Below, piece after piece: positions 26,456-38,736 of a stretch of 64,000 bases of DNA (positions within the stretch are counted from its first letter, which is position 1; each line of letters begins with the position of its first letter). Source of the stretch: Pseudomonas viridiflava (GTDB lineage Bacteria > Pseudomonadota > Gammaproteobacteria > Pseudomonadales > Pseudomonadaceae); assembly GCF_900582625.1 (NCBI RefSeq), contig NZ_UTIQ01000084.1, forward strand, positions 62,001 through 126,000, in the 5' to 3' direction. The notes under the pieces are model-generated. The model was not told the DNA's origin. It saw nothing but the letters and a program-made list of their open reading frames with translations, and did not search any database. A program made the position numbers and the translations under genes.

Positions 26456-26484
26456 ATTGTAGAGAAGGGGGCTGGGAGGCGCAA
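26456..26484 (-). promoter_or_regulatory. Sigma-70 type promoter of the rpsF operon
   Basis: On the minus strand TTGCGC (-35, 26479-26484) and TACAAT (-10, 26456-26461) are separated by exactly 17 bp. The predicted RNA starts about 110 bases before rpsF, leaving room for a leader. Confidence 0.6.
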
Positions 26485-26531
26485 GGCAATTGGTGAATAT
26501 TTGAACAGTTGCCAAGAAGGCGGAGAAACCG

Positions 26532-26594
26532 GTAGGAGCGGCTTCAGCCGCGATGCCTTTTATCCAAAAGCATCGCGGCTAAACCCGCTCCCAC
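26532..26594. repeat. REP-like palindrome
   Basis: GTAGGAGCGGCTTCAGCCGC opens and GCGGCTAAACCCGCTCCCAC closes the palindrome. One pair is broken on the right arm (ACCC for AGCC). It sits 13 bp past the rlmB stop, between rlmB and the rpsF promoter. Confidence 0.85.
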
Positions 26595-26607
26595 AGGCGG
26601 CGCAGCA

Positions 26608-27366
26608 CTACTTTCCGGCCTTGGCCTTCACGCCGCGCTGGCGCATGGCTTCGAACAGGCAGACGCCTGTTGCCACCGAGACGTTGAGGCTGCTAACGCT
26701 GCCCGCCATGGGCAAACGCACCAGGTAATCGCAGTGCTCACGGGTCAGGCGGCGCATGCCTTTACCCTCGGCGCCCATGATCAGAATGGTCGGCCCGGTC
26801 AGATCCTGTTCGTAAAGCTCTTGCTCGGCCTCGCCTGCAGTACCCACCACCCACAAGCCGCGCTGCTGGAGTTTTTCCAAGGTGCGCGCCAGGTTGGTGA
26901 CGGCCACCAGCGGGATGACTTCCGCCGCGCCGCACGCCACTTTGCGCACGGTCGGGTTCAGCGTTGCGGATTTATCCTTCGGCACGATCACCGCCAACGC
27001 GCCAGCCGCATCGGCGGTGCGCAGGCAGGCACCGAGGTTGTGCGGGTCGGTTACGCCGTCGAGCACCAGCAGCAGTGGATGCCCTTCGCTGCGGTCCAGC
27101 AGCTCATCGAGCATCGCCTCGCCCCACACCTGACTCGGGCTCACTTCGGCGACCACGCCCTGATGCACGCCTTCAACCCAGGCGTCCAATTCGCGGCGCT
27201 CAGCCTGCCCAACCGCTACGCGCGATTGCGCCGCCAATTCCAGCAACACCTGCACGCGCGGATCATTACGTCCTTCGGCAAGCCAGATTTGCTTCACGCG
27301 CTTGGGATGGTGCCGCAGCAAGGCTTCTACGGCGTGCACACCGTAGATTTTTTCCAACTGACTCAT
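26608..27366 (-). CDS. rlmB: 23S rRNA (guanosine-2251-2'-O)-methyltransferase RlmB
   Basis: SPOUT methyltransferase modifying G2251 in the peptidyl-transferase region of 23S rRNA. The 252-residue protein has an N-terminal L30e-like RNA-binding domain (YGVHAVEALLRHHPKRVKQI) and the knotted domain with motif 1 NLGACLRTADAAG, motif 2 ILIMGAEGKGM and motif 3 SSLNVSVATGVCLFEA. It overlaps the end of rnr by four bases, the usual rnr-rlmB arrangement of gammaproteobacteria. Confidence 0.96.
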   Translation of the reverse strand: MSQLEKIYGVHAVEALLRHHPKRVKQIWLAEGRNDPRVQVLLELAAQSRVAVGQAERRELDAWVEGVHQGVVAEVSPSQVWGEAMLDELLDRSEGHPLLLVLDGVTDPHNLGACLRTADAAGALAVIVPKDKSATLNPTVRKVACGAAEVIPLVAVTNLARTLEKLQQRGLWVVGTAGEAEQELYEQDLTGPTILIMGAEGKGMRRLTREHCDYLVRLPMAGSVSSLNVSVATGVCLFEAMRQRGVKAKAGK

Positions 27367-29906
27367 GCTTTACCCTTTGGCTTGCGAGCGCCGCCGCTTT
27401 TGCTCGGTGCTGCAGCGCCAGCCTTTGGCGGGCCTTTGCGATGCGTGCTGGGCTTGGCACTTTTGCCAGCGGTGCTGGCCTTGCCTTTACTTTTCGCTTC
27501 AGCGAGCAACGCGCTTTTCACTTCGCGGCTGCGTTTGACGTCAGCGCTGCCGGAAGTGGGTGCTGCGTTCGCTTTTTCAGCACGCTCACGCGCACCGCCT
27601 TTGGTCGCAGCCGAGGTCCGGCCTTTACGGCCGATCGGTGCATCGATAGTGGCTTGCGCCAGTTCGAAGTCGATTTTGCGTTCGTCCAGATCAACGCGCA
27701 TGACTTTCACGTCAATGCTGTCGCCCAGACGGAAGCTGCGGCCAGTGCGCTCGCCCGCCAGACGGTGGTGAACCGGATCGAAATGGTAGTAATCACCCGG
27801 CAAGGCGGTGACGTGCACCAGGCCTTCGACGTAAATGTCTTTGAGCTCAACAAACAAGCCAAAACCGGTCACAGCCGTGATCACGCCTGGGAAGCTCTCG
27901 CCCACGCGGTCTTTCATGAATTCGCACTTGAGCCAGTTCACCACGTCACGGGTGGCTTCGTCGGCGCGGCGTTCGGACAACGAGCACTGCTCGCCGAGTT
28001 GCTCCAGCGCGGGTTCGTCATACGGGTAAATGCGCGCTTTCGGAATCATCATCGCGCCAGCACGCTTGACGTGCGGCGTATCCATCTTCGAGCGAATGAC
28101 GCTGCGGATGGCGCGGTGCGTGAGCAAGTCCGGATAACGGCGAATCGGCGAGGTGAAGTGCGTGTACGCCTCGTAATTCAGGCCGAAGTGGCCCTGGTTA
28201 TCGGCGCTGTAAACCGCCTGGCTCAACGAGCGCAGCATGACGGTTTGAATCAGGTGGTAATCCGGCCGTTCGCGAATACCTTCCAGCAACGCTTGGTAGT
28301 CCTTGGGCGACGGGCCTTCTTTGGATTTGCCGCGTTGCAGCGACAAGCCCAGCTCACCGAGAAATGCCTTGAGCTTTTCCAGACGCTCTGGCGGCGGACC
28401 ATCGTGCACGCGATACAAAGCAGGAATCTCGTGCTTCTTAAGGAACTCGGCGGTGGCCACGTTGGCGGCCAGCATGCATTCCTCGATCAGCTTGTGAGCG
28501 TCGTTACGAGTGGTAGGACGGATCTCGGCGATCTTGCGGCCAGAGCCGAAAATGATGCGAGTTTCCTGCGTCTCGAAATCAATGGCGCCGCGCTCATGAC
28601 GGGCCGCCAGCAACACCTGATACAACGAATACAGCTGCTTGAGGTGCGGCACCACCTCGGCGTACTCGGTGCGCAAGGCTTTCGCTTCGGCGCTTTTCGG
28701 CGTTTCGAGAATGGCGCTGACCTTGTTGTAGGTCAGGCGCGCGTGGGAGTGGATGACCGCTTCGTAGAACTGATAGTCGGTCATCTTGCCGGTCTTGGAG
28801 ATGCTCATCTCGCAGACCATCGCCAAGCGGTCGACCTTGGGGTTCAACGAGCAGAGGCCGTTCGACAGCTCTTCCGGCAGCATCGGGATTACGCGCTCGG
28901 GGAAGTACACCGAGTTGCCGCGCACTTGCGATTCGTCGTCCAGCGCCGAGCCGATTTTCACGTAGTGAGAAACGTCGGCGATGGCGACGTACAGCTTCCA
29001 GCCGCCGGAGAACAGGCGCCAGTTGCTGCCGTTCTTCTCGCAATACACCGCGTCGTCGAAGTCGCGGGCGTCTTCGCCGTCGATGGTTACGAACGGAAGG
29101 TGGCGCAGGTCGATGCGTTTTTCTTTGTCTTTCTCTTCCACTTCCGGCTTGAGCTTGGCGGCTTCTTTAAGCACCGCTTCAGGCCATACGTGGGGAATGT
29201 CGTAGCTACGCAGCGCCACGTCGATTTCCATGCCCGGCGCCATGTAGTTGCCGACCACTTCAACCACGTCGCCCTGAGGCTGGAAGCGCGGCGTTGGCCA
29301 ATGGGTGATTTTCACCTCAACGAACTGGCCTTGTTTGGCGCTCGCGTTGCGACCCGGCGTGACCAGCACTTCTTGCTGGATTTTCGGATTGTCGGCGACG
29401 ACAAAGCCGATGCCGCTTTCTTCGTAATAGCGGCCAACGATGGTTTCGTGGGCGCGGGAAATCACTTCCACAACCGCACCCTCACGGCGACCACGGCGGT
29501 CAAGGCCGGTAACGCGTGCCAATGCACGGTCGCCATCGAAGACCAGACGCATCTGAGCAGGGCTCAGGAAAAGGTCATCACTGCCGTCATCCGGAATGAG
29601 AAAACCGAAGCCATCGCGGTGACCGCTGATGCGACCGAGGATAAGGTCAAGTTTATCGACCGGCGCGTAGGTGCCACGACGGGTGTAGATCAACTGGCCG
29701 TCACGCTCCATCGCCCGCAGGCGACGACGCAAGGCTTCAAGCTGCTCTTCAGTGGTGAGGCCGAACTCTTCTACCAACTGCTCGCGGTTGGCTGGCGAAC
29801 CGCGATCCGCCAGATGCTGAAGAATCAGCTCACGACTTGGGATAGGGTTTTCGTATTTTTCCGCTTCACGAGCGGCCTCGGGATCGAGGGATTGCCAATC
29901 GGCCAT
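27363..29906 (-). CDS. rnr: Ribonuclease R
   Basis: Processive 3'-5' exoribonuclease that degrades structured RNA and takes part in rRNA/tRNA quality control and cold growth. The 847-residue protein has an N-terminal helix-turn-helix, two cold-shock domains, the RNB core with catalytic aspartates in GEDARDFDDAV (about 275-285), an S1 domain (FPGVITAVTGFGLFVELKD) and a Lys/Ala/Gly-rich tail (about 760-847) thought to help unwind RNA. ATG 29906 is preceded by AACCCTCTCT with no strong ribosome site, so translation may be weak or regulated. It heads a two-gene unit with rlmB. Confidence 0.97.
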   Translation of the reverse strand: MADWQSLDPEAAREAEKYENPIPSRELILQHLADRGSPANREQLVEEFGLTTEEQLEALRRRLRAMERDGQLIYTRRGTYAPVDKLDLILGRISGHRDGFGFLIPDDGSDDLFLSPAQMRLVFDGDRALARVTGLDRRGRREGAVVEVISRAHETIVGRYYEESGIGFVVADNPKIQQEVLVTPGRNASAKQGQFVEVKITHWPTPRFQPQGDVVEVVGNYMAPGMEIDVALRSYDIPHVWPEAVLKEAAKLKPEVEEKDKEKRIDLRHLPFVTIDGEDARDFDDAVYCEKNGSNWRLFSGGWKLYVAIADVSHYVKIGSALDDESQVRGNSVYFPERVIPMLPEELSNGLCSLNPKVDRLAMVCEMSISKTGKMTDYQFYEAVIHSHARLTYNKVSAILETPKSAEAKALRTEYAEVVPHLKQLYSLYQVLLAARHERGAIDFETQETRIIFGSGRKIAEIRPTTRNDAHKLIEECMLAANVATAEFLKKHEIPALYRVHDGPPPERLEKLKAFLGELGLSLQRGKSKEGPSPKDYQALLEGIRERPDYHLIQTVMLRSLSQAVYSADNQGHFGLNYEAYTHFTSPIRRYPDLLTHRAIRSVIRSKMDTPHVKRAGAMMIPKARIYPYDEPALEQLGEQCSLSERRADEATRDVVNWLKCEFMKDRVGESFPGVITAVTGFGLFVELKDIYVEGLVHVTALPGDYYHFDPVHHRLAGERTGRSFRLGDSIDVKVMRVDLDERKIDFELAQATIDAPIGRKGRTSAATKGGARERAEKANAAPTSGSADVKRSREVKSALLAEAKSKGKASTAGKSAKPSTHRKGPPKAGAAAPSKSGGARKPKGKA

Positions 29907-30116
29907 TAGAGAGGGTTCGCCTTATCTATATAGAGAAGTAAGTGTCTTGCGCCTATTGAAGCGCGAAAACGCTATCTTGGTCTGCTCACGTGAACGAATA
30001 AAGTTTTTTTTCACATCAGGGGTTTACAACATTCAAACTGGTCCGTATATTTCGCGCCCACAACGACGGCAAACGTTGTTGTAGTTGAAAGTACTTGAGC
30101 AATCAACGAACTCAAC

Positions 30117-30203
30117 GCCCAGGTGGCGGAATTGGTAGACGCACTAGGTTCAGGTCCTAGCGATGGCAACATCGTGGAAGTTCGAGTCTTCTCCTGGGCA
30201 CCA
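30117..30203 (+). tRNA. tRNA-Leu (anticodon CAG)
   Basis: An 87-base class II tRNA. The acceptor arms GCCCAGG and CCTGGGC pair fully, the anticodon stem CTAGG/CCTAG closes the loop TTCAGGT (anticodon CAG), a long variable arm (CGATGGCAACATCG) follows, the T-arm contains GTTCGAGTC, and CCA is encoded (30201-30203). It reads leucine CUG, the commonest Leu codon in this DNA. It diverges from rnr, as in P. aeruginosa. Confidence 0.97.
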
Positions 30204-30241
30204 ATTTAGACTGAGGCACTACCAACCTCAGCAACAAAAAG

Positions 30242-30263
30242 ACCGGCTTAGGCCGGTTTTTTT
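30242..30263 (+). terminator. Rho-independent terminator of tRNA-Leu
   Basis: ACCGGC-TTAG-GCCGGT followed by seven T, 38 bases past the tRNA CCA. A second small hairpin, CTGAGG...CCTCAG, lies just before it (30211-30231). Confidence 0.85.
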
Positions 30264-30334
30264 GTGCCTGCCATATGGCCAGCGGCGGCCATTAAAGAAG
30301 CCGGGAACGCCCGACCTCTCCAGCGAACGCGCCG

Positions 30335-32269
30335 TTAAACGCGGAACTGACCCAAGCTGGATTTAAGCCGCGACGCCAACCCATCCAGCACACGACCGCT
30401 CGCCGCTGTCGCCGCACCCGCTTCGGCGGCACGCTGCGCTTCTGCGTGAATAACCTCTACGCGACCTCGAACTGCATCGGCACCTTCGGCTTGATGCGCG
30501 GCCGCCTGGGTGGCCGCCTTTATTGCGGCGTGAACGTCATCCACCGCCGCCTGCACCGACAACTGCAACCGCTCGCTGTCACGCAGCGCTGCCAAGCCTT
30601 CATTAGCCTGCTGACCGGCGCGGCCGATCACCGACACCGCCTCACGTGCCCCTTGCTGGAGAGCGGTGATGTGCGACTGGATATCGCCCGTGGACTGCTG
30701 CGTCTTGCTGGCCAGCGCGCGCACCTCGTCCGCCACCACAGCGAAGCCTCGACCGGTCTCGCCCGCTCGCGCCGCCTCGATGGCCGCGTTGAGCGCCAGC
30801 AGGTTGGTTTGCTCGGCGATGCCGTGGATAACGGTCAGCACCATTTCGATTTGTTCGCTCTGACGCGCCAGTCGCTCGATCACCGCCGACCCGGCATCAA
30901 CGCGCGACACCAGCTCCTCAATCAAGGCGCCGACTTTCGTGGCGATTACGGCGTTCTCGTTGGCGTCCTGGCGAATCGACACCACGCGCTGCAAGGCCGC
31001 CTGCATGGCGCGACTTTCAGCCTGCGCATCGCCAGCCATCACCGCCAACGCCTCGAGACTGCCCGCCACTTCATCACGCTGACGTTCAGCAGCCGCTTCG
31101 GCCGCAACGCTGCGAGTGGCCAGGCCTTTGATTTCGACGCCAGTGCTGACCGCGACCTCGCCCGCCTCACGCACGATGGGCTGCAATTTCTCGACAAAGC
31201 GATTCACAGCGATGGCCATGTCGCCAATCTCGTCGCGGCTGGTGACTTCGATGCGACGGGTCAAATCGCCCTCGCCCGCTGCCAAATCGTTCAGCGCAGC
31301 AATCTGCAAGTGCAGCTTGCTCACCACCCGCCGCCCCAGCACGATCGCCAGCGTCAGCAACACGCAAAGGCCCACCAGCACCAAGCCCAAACCGATGCGC
31401 CATTTCAATGTGGCAGCGGATTCCTGAACGGAGGTACGAGCGCCGTCGGCCATGCCGGCCGTTTCGGTTTGTGCCGCTTTCAATCGCGCCGTCAGAGCGG
31501 CGGTACTTTCAGCAGCAGCGCCCGACAGGCTATCGGCGACCAACTGATCGCCACTGGCAATCAGCGCGGAGAAACGTTTGTCGAGCGCGACCAACTGCTG
31601 CTCTACCGAGGCGGTGGAAACGCCCATGAGCACCTTGCCGATTTCCACGCCGTTAGGGCTGATGGGCGCTTCGATGAGGTAAACGGATCTGTCGTTACGC
31701 GCCGCGTTGAGCACTTTGTCCAATGCCCGCTCACCCTCGCCTTTATCCATCAGCGCTTTGATCAGCGGATTTTCGCGGTTGAGGTAGCGAGTCAGATGCT
31801 GCCCTTGCGCATCGTCATACACCACGAACAGCACGTTCGGGTTGCGTTGCGCGCGCCGAGCAAATTCGGAAAGCGCGGGGCCGTCGTTATCCCACATCGC
31901 ACGCGGCGCCACCGCCGCCAACAGCTGCGCCATGTCGTTGGCTGAATCTTTGAGGTTCTGTTCGAGCGTGGCGCGCATCTGCGCTTGCTCTTCCTTTAAG
32001 CGCGAAGAAAGGCCGGCGGCGAGGCGCTCGCGGGTGCGTGTCGATAAGGTGCCCAGGCCCGAAGACAGTTCGCGCCCCGCCTGCTCCAATTCGGACTCAA
32101 GCCGCTGGGTGTCGGAACCCAGGCGCGCGCCCAGATCGACCTCCAGCGCACCGACCGTGCTCCGAGTTAGTGCAACGGCCACCAGGACCTGCACCAGCAG
32201 TGCAATTCCGAGTGCAATGAAGACCGGGCGCAGCAAGCGGCTACGCAAGAGAGAAACGATGGCTGACAC
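30335..32269 (-). CDS. Methyl-accepting chemotaxis protein
   Basis: A 644-residue transmembrane chemoreceptor. Transmembrane helix 1 is at about 13-35, the periplasmic sensor to about 290, transmembrane helix 2 at 291-312 ([17 protein letters not shown]), then HAMP and a cytoplasmic signalling domain with the conserved hairpin tip [19 protein letters not shown]. There is no CheR-docking pentapeptide at the C-terminus (ends SSLGQFRV). The sensor has a single Cache-like segment ([23 protein letters not shown]). The start is GTG 32269, with GGAGG six bases upstream. No che gene is nearby, so it works as a distant receptor; the ligand is unknown. Confidence 0.93.
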   Translation of the reverse strand: MSAIVSLLRSRLLRPVFIALGIALLVQVLVAVALTRSTVGALEVDLGARLGSDTQRLESELEQAGRELSSGLGTLSTRTRERLAAGLSSRLKEEQAQMRATLEQNLKDSANDMAQLLAAVAPRAMWDNDGPALSEFARRAQRNPNVLFVVYDDAQGQHLTRYLNRENPLIKALMDKGEGERALDKVLNAARNDRSVYLIEAPISPNGVEIGKVLMGVSTASVEQQLVALDKRFSALIASGDQLVADSLSGAAAESTAALTARLKAAQTETAGMADGARTSVQESAATLKWRIGLGLVLVGLCVLLTLAIVLGRRVVSKLHLQIAALNDLAAGEGDLTRRIEVTSRDEIGDMAIAVNRFVEKLQPIVREAGEVAVSTGVEIKGLATRSVAAEAAAERQRDEVAGSLEALAVMAGDAQAESRAMQAALQRVVSIRQDANENAVIATKVGALIEELVSRVDAGSAVIERLARQSEQIEMVLTVIHGIAEQTNLLALNAAIEAARAGETGRGFAVVADEVRALASKTQQSTGDIQSHITALQQGAREAVSVIGRAGQQANEGLAALRDSERLQLSVQAAVDDVHAAIKAATQAAAHQAEGADAVRGRVEVIHAEAQRAAEAGAATAASGRVLDGLASRLKSSLGQFRV

Positions 32270-32371
32270 GACAAACCTCCAATATCCGTCACCTGATGTG
32301 ACGGCAACTGCTGGGATAACTTGAGCACAGCAAGTGCCATGCCGCCACACCTGACCAGACGCTCAGAAACG

Positions 32372-32400
32372 AAAAAGGGCCGCCAATTGGCGACCCTTTT
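32372..32400 (-). terminator. Bidirectional-looking terminator of purA
   Basis: AAAAGGG...CCCTTTT enclosing the palindrome CGCCAATTGGCG, with one C-A mismatch. On the minus strand it lies 31 bp past the purA stop and ends in a T run. Confidence 0.8.
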
Positions 32401-32431
32401 CGTTAACCGTCGTAAGCGACGGCGCTAGCCC

Positions 32432-34962
<2,531 letters not shown>

Positions 34963-34994
34963 TTCGCCATTCCCCTCGTTGCGGGCGGCAGCCA

Positions 34995-35180
34995 TTAATG
35001 AAGCCAGTAAAGGAGGACTGTTCCCAGCAACATGCTGGCAAGCCCGATTAGACGTAAGTGACGATCAGACAGCTGTAAAAGCTGCATGAATGTCTCACGC
35101 CAACCTCGTGGATATAGGAACGGCAGGATGCCTTCCAGCACCAGCACTAAACACAACGCGATGCCGAGTTCCTGCCACAT
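34995..35180 (-). CDS. DUF2065 (YjeT-like) small membrane protein
   Basis: A 61-residue protein with two hydrophobic segments, [20 protein letters not shown] and [17 protein letters not shown], joined by a charged loop ([19 protein letters not shown]). ATG 35180 (MWQELGIAL) is chosen; the longer frame to 35225 would read through the hflC terminator. DUF2065 genes next to hflC or hisZ/purA are usual in pseudomonads and in enteric bacteria (yjeT). Function is unknown; a role near HflKC is suggested only by position. Confidence 0.88.
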   Translation of the reverse strand: MWQELGIALCLVLVLEGILPFLYPRGWRETFMQLLQLSDRHLRLIGLASMLLGTVLLYWLH

Positions 35181-35194
35181 GGTTCCCACAGACG

Positions 35195-35219
35195 CAAAAA
35201 AGCCGGGAATTTCCCGGCT
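35195..35219 (-). terminator. Rho-independent terminator of hflKC
   Basis: AGCCGGGAAATTCCCGGCT followed by six T on the minus strand, 72 bp past the hflC stop and 15 bp before the DUF2065 start. It separates the hfl unit from the DUF2065-hisZ-purA unit. Confidence 0.87.
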
Positions 35220-35290
35220 GACCAATCATAACACGTTTCCCTGACGGGTCACCCCGACGGACGACTAGCGTCCGCCGGAAACGACTGACA

Positions 35291-36160
35291 TCAAGGTTTT
35301 GATTTCTCCAAATACCGGAAGAAATCGCTGCTTGGATCGAGGACCAATACGTCGCGCTTGTCGGCAAAGCTCTCGCGGTATGCGCGAAGGCTGCGGTAGA
35401 AACCGTAGAACTCTTGGTCCATGCCGTAGGCTTGCGCGTAAATGGCAGACGCTTTCGCATCGCCATCACCGCGCATTTCTTCCGCTTCACGATAGGCTTC
35501 GGCCAGGATCACACGCTTCTGGCGGTCGGCATCGGCACGAATGCCTTCAGCCAACTCTTTACCTTTGGCGCGATGCTCGCGAGCTTCGCGTTCACGCTCC
35601 GAACTCATACGGTCGAACACGCTGCGGTTAACTTCCTTGGGCAGGTCGATCGCTTTGACGCGAACGTCGACCACTTCGATGCCCAATTCTTTCTGCGCAG
35701 CCTTGTTGAGCGTTGCAGTTACGTCAGCCATCAACGCATCCCGCTCACCCGACACCGACTCGTGCAACGTGCGCTTACCGAACTGGTCGCGCAGCGAGGC
35801 TTCAAGACGGCGCGACAAACGTTCGTCGGCAATCAACTTGATCCCGGACGTCGCGGTGTAGAAACGCTCAGCATCGAGCACACGCCATTTGGCGTAGGCA
35901 TCGACCATCAGCGCTTTCTTTTCCAAGGTCAGGAAACGCGAAGTGGAGGAATCCAGCGTCATCAAACGCGCATCGAACTTGCGCACCTGGTTAACGTACG
36001 GAATCTTCACGTGAAGGCCAGGCGCTACGTCGGTTTGCACGATGCGACCGAACTGCAGCATCACCGCACGCTCGGTTTGCGCGACGATGTAGAAGCAGTT
36101 CCAACCAACCAGCACAGCGACAATGGCGACGATCAGGACGGCCAGTGATTTATTGCTCAT
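35291..36160 (-). CDS. hflC: HflC, FtsH protease modulator
   Basis: A 289-residue inner-membrane SPFH/stomatin-like protein that forms a large cage with HflK around FtsH. One N-terminal transmembrane helix (LAVLIVAIVAVLVGWNCFYI) is followed by the SPFH domain (VMLQFGRIVQTDVAPGLHVK) and a coiled coil rich in Glu/Arg/Ala (ADADRQKRVILAEAYREAEE). Its ATG overlaps the hflK stop by one base (TGATG), so the pair is translationally coupled. Confidence 0.97.
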   Translation of the reverse strand: MSNKSLAVLIVAIVAVLVGWNCFYIVAQTERAVMLQFGRIVQTDVAPGLHVKIPYVNQVRKFDARLMTLDSSTSRFLTLEKKALMVDAYAKWRVLDAERFYTATSGIKLIADERLSRRLEASLRDQFGKRTLHESVSGERDALMADVTATLNKAAQKELGIEVVDVRVKAIDLPKEVNRSVFDRMSSEREREAREHRAKGKELAEGIRADADRQKRVILAEAYREAEEMRGDGDAKASAIYAQAYGMDQEFYGFYRSLRAYRESFADKRDVLVLDPSSDFFRYLEKSKP

Positions 36161-37326
36161 CAGCGAGTCTCCCTTGTCCGCAGATCACGCTGTTGCAAAT
36201 CAGCATTCACGCGCGCGCCCAAATCAGCGGCGGCAGCATTGCTGGAAGCCCCCTGAGCAGGTGCAGCGCCACGGCTATCGATCATCTTGTCGAGCGGCAG
36301 ATAAAGCAGATTGTTCTGCCCTTTCTCGCCGGTCACCAATACTTTGCTGGTGTTGGTCATCAGCTCTTGCATGGTGTCGAGATAGAGACGCTCGCGAGTC
36401 ACTTCAGGCGCCTTGCGGTACTCGGCTACAAGCTTGGTGAAACGATCCGCCTCACCCGTAGCACGGGAAACCACCTCATCGCGGTAACCGCTAGCGTCTT
36501 CAATCAGGCGTTGAGCCTGACCACGCGCTTCCGGCACTACGCCGTTGGCATACGACTCAGCCAGATTCTTCTCACGCTGCTCATCTTCACGGGCACGAAT
36601 CACGTCATCGAAAGCTTCCTGAACTTCACGCGGCGCGGCAGCGCTCTGCAAGTTCACCTGCGTAACGGTGATACCGGTTTTGTAGGTATCCATGAAACGC
36701 TGCAGGCGCTCTTTGACTTCGCTGGCCATCAGTTCACGGCCTTCGGTCAGCACTTGGTCCATTGCGGTGGAACCCACTACATGACGTACCGAGCTGTCGG
36801 TGGCCTGCTGCAGGCTCACTTCCGGCTGGTCAACGTTAAGCACGAACTCTTGCAGGTTGCTGATCTTGTATTGAACGGTCAGCGGCACCTCGATGATGTT
36901 CTCGTCTTCGGTGAGCATCTGCCCTTGCTTGCTGTAAGCACGCTCGCGGGTGACGTTCTCTTGGAACTTGCGATCAATCGGAGGGAAATAGATGTTGAGG
37001 CCTGGGCCGACAGTTTCGTAGTACTTGCCGAAGCGCAGCACGACGGCTTGCTCCTGCTCGTCGACGACATAGACGGCGCTGTACAGCCAGATGGCTGCCA
37101 CCACGGCAACGACCACAGCGATAAGGCCAAAGCCACCGCCACCGCCGCCACTGGAACCGCTATCGCTGTCACGTTTTTTACTGCCACCGAACAGTCCGTT
37201 CAGACTGTCCTGCAGCTTGCGGAAGGCTTCGTCGAGATCCGGTGGACCTTTGCGGTCACCGCCGCCCTTGCGTCCACCCCAAGGGTCTTGATTATTCGAG
37301 TTGCCACCCGGCTCATTCCAAGCCAT
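36160..37326 (-). CDS. hflK: HflK, FtsH protease modulator
   Basis: A 388-residue partner of HflC. The N-terminal 60 residues are Gly/Asn-rich and cytoplasmic (MAWNEPGGNSNNQDPWGGRK), then come a transmembrane helix (GLIAVVVAVVAAIWLYSAVY), the SPFH domain (VVLRFGKYYETVGPGLNIYF) and a coiled coil, ending in a disordered Ala-rich tail. ATG 37326 has GGAG six bases upstream; the frame open to 37377 is not required. It lies 96 bp downstream of hflX on the same strand. Confidence 0.97.
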   Translation of the reverse strand: MAWNEPGGNSNNQDPWGGRKGGGDRKGPPDLDEAFRKLQDSLNGLFGGSKKRDSDSGSSGGGGGGFGLIAVVVAVVAAIWLYSAVYVVDEQEQAVVLRFGKYYETVGPGLNIYFPPIDRKFQENVTRERAYSKQGQMLTEDENIIEVPLTVQYKISNLQEFVLNVDQPEVSLQQATDSSVRHVVGSTAMDQVLTEGRELMASEVKERLQRFMDTYKTGITVTQVNLQSAAAPREVQEAFDDVIRAREDEQREKNLAESYANGVVPEARGQAQRLIEDASGYRDEVVSRATGEADRFTKLVAEYRKAPEVTRERLYLDTMQELMTNTSKVLVTGEKGQNNLLYLPLDKMIDSRGAAPAQGASSNAAAADLGARVNADLQQRDLRTRETR

Positions 37327-37422
37327 AGCGCTCTCCATACTGATAAAGCAAAGACGCGCCCACGGCGCGCCCGCCAATGCTACAGATGCCGTCCGGCAGC
37401 AGCAAAGCCGCAGTCGCAGGCT

Positions 37423-38724
37423 TTATTGCAAAGTGTGTTGCTCTAAAAACTCTGACGGCTGCCAGCCTTCACGGCTGATCAAGCGGTTCAATTCAACCCG
37501 CGGAACCCGCACAGACAGCAAGCTCGCGCCGTGCTCATCATGCTCTTCGGTTTGCACAACGCCCAACTCAAAAAACTGAGCGCGCAGGCGCCCCAACCGT
37601 TGCGGCAGGCACAAAGTGCCGACAAACAAATCATTGCCCAGCAGCTCAGAAACCGCTTGCTCGAGCAAATCCAGGCCACGGCCGTCACGGGCAGAAAGCC
37701 AAACGCGTTGCGGGCGCCCTGCTTCGTCACGTTGAATCTGCGGCTCAACGCCTTCCAGCATGTCGAGCTTGTTGTAGACCTCGAGTATCGGCAACTCATC
37801 CGCACCGATTTCCGTCAGCACCGCCAACACTTGCTCGATCTGCTGAGTACGGTCGGGCTCATGAGCATCGATCACGTGCAGCAGCAAATCGGAGTTGCTC
37901 GACTCCTCCAGCGTAGCGCGGAAGGCCTCGACCAGCTTGTGCGGTAGATGACGAATAAAGCCCACGGTGTCGGCCAGCACGATTGGGCCCAAGTCGTCTA
38001 ATTCAAGACGGCGAAGCGTTGGGTCCAACGTGGCAAACAACTGATCAGCCGCGTACACCTCGGATTGAGTGACGGCGTTGAACAAGGTCGATTTACCGGC
38101 GTTGGTGTAACCCACCAATGATACGGAAGGAATATCCGCACGCTTACGGCCGCGACGCGCCTGCTCACGCTGGCTGCGAACGCGCTCAAGCTTTTGCTTG
38201 ATCTGCCCGATGCGTACGCGGAGTAACCGACGGTCCGTTTCCAACTGGGTTTCACCAGGACCACGCAGACCGATACCGCCTTTCTGCCGTTCCAAGTGAG
38301 TCCAGCCGCGAACCAGGCGCGTGCTGAGGTGATCAAGCTGAGCCAGCTCGACCTGCAACTTACCCTCATGGGTGCGTGCGCGCTGAGCGAAGATATCCAG
38401 GATCAACCCCGTGCGATCCAGCACGCGGCACTCGAACACGCGCTCGAGGTTACGTTCCTGGCTGGGGGTTAGGATGTGGTTGAAGATAACCAGATCGGCC
38501 TGCTCGGCCTTGACCAGGTCGCGCAACTCTTCGACCTTGCCACTGCCAATCAGAAATTTTGCGGTCGGCCGATGACGTGGCACGTTAATGAACGCCACCG
38601 TGTCCGCACCCGCCGAATGGGCGAGCTCTTGGAACTCCTGCGGGTCTTCGCGCGCCTCTGGGTCTTGGCCTTCCAGATGAACCAGAATGGCCCGTTCACC
38701 ACCTTCATGACGCTCGAAGAACAA
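37423..38724 (-). CDS. hflX: Ribosome-splitting GTPase HflX
   Basis: A 433-residue GTPase that splits stalled 70S ribosomes, important under heat stress. Order: N-terminal HflX domain (KFLIGSGKVEELRDLVK), a helical linker (GGIGLRGPGETQLETDRRLL), then the G domain with G1 VGYTNAGKSTLFN, G3 ADTVGF and G4 NKLD. It is 12 bp downstream of hfq, the usual hfq-hflX order, and precedes hflKC. Despite the name it is not a protease modulator. Confidence 0.97.
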   Translation of the reverse strand: MFFERHEGGERAILVHLEGQDPEAREDPQEFQELAHSAGADTVAFINVPRHRPTAKFLIGSGKVEELRDLVKAEQADLVIFNHILTPSQERNLERVFECRVLDRTGLILDIFAQRARTHEGKLQVELAQLDHLSTRLVRGWTHLERQKGGIGLRGPGETQLETDRRLLRVRIGQIKQKLERVRSQREQARRGRKRADIPSVSLVGYTNAGKSTLFNAVTQSEVYAADQLFATLDPTLRRLELDDLGPIVLADTVGFIRHLPHKLVEAFRATLEESSNSDLLLHVIDAHEPDRTQQIEQVLAVLTEIGADELPILEVYNKLDMLEGVEPQIQRDEAGRPQRVWLSARDGRGLDLLEQAVSELLGNDLFVGTLCLPQRLGRLRAQFFELGVVQTEEHDEHGASLLSVRVPRVELNRLISREGWQPSEFLEQHTLQ

Positions 38725-38736
38725 AGCAGACTCCTA

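Noticed and set aside
26964..29909. Open frame of 981 codons on the plus strand
   Set aside because: It is antisense to rlmB and rnr, whose minus-strand products have complete RNB, S1 and SPOUT motifs. Long antisense frames are expected in this GC-rich DNA.
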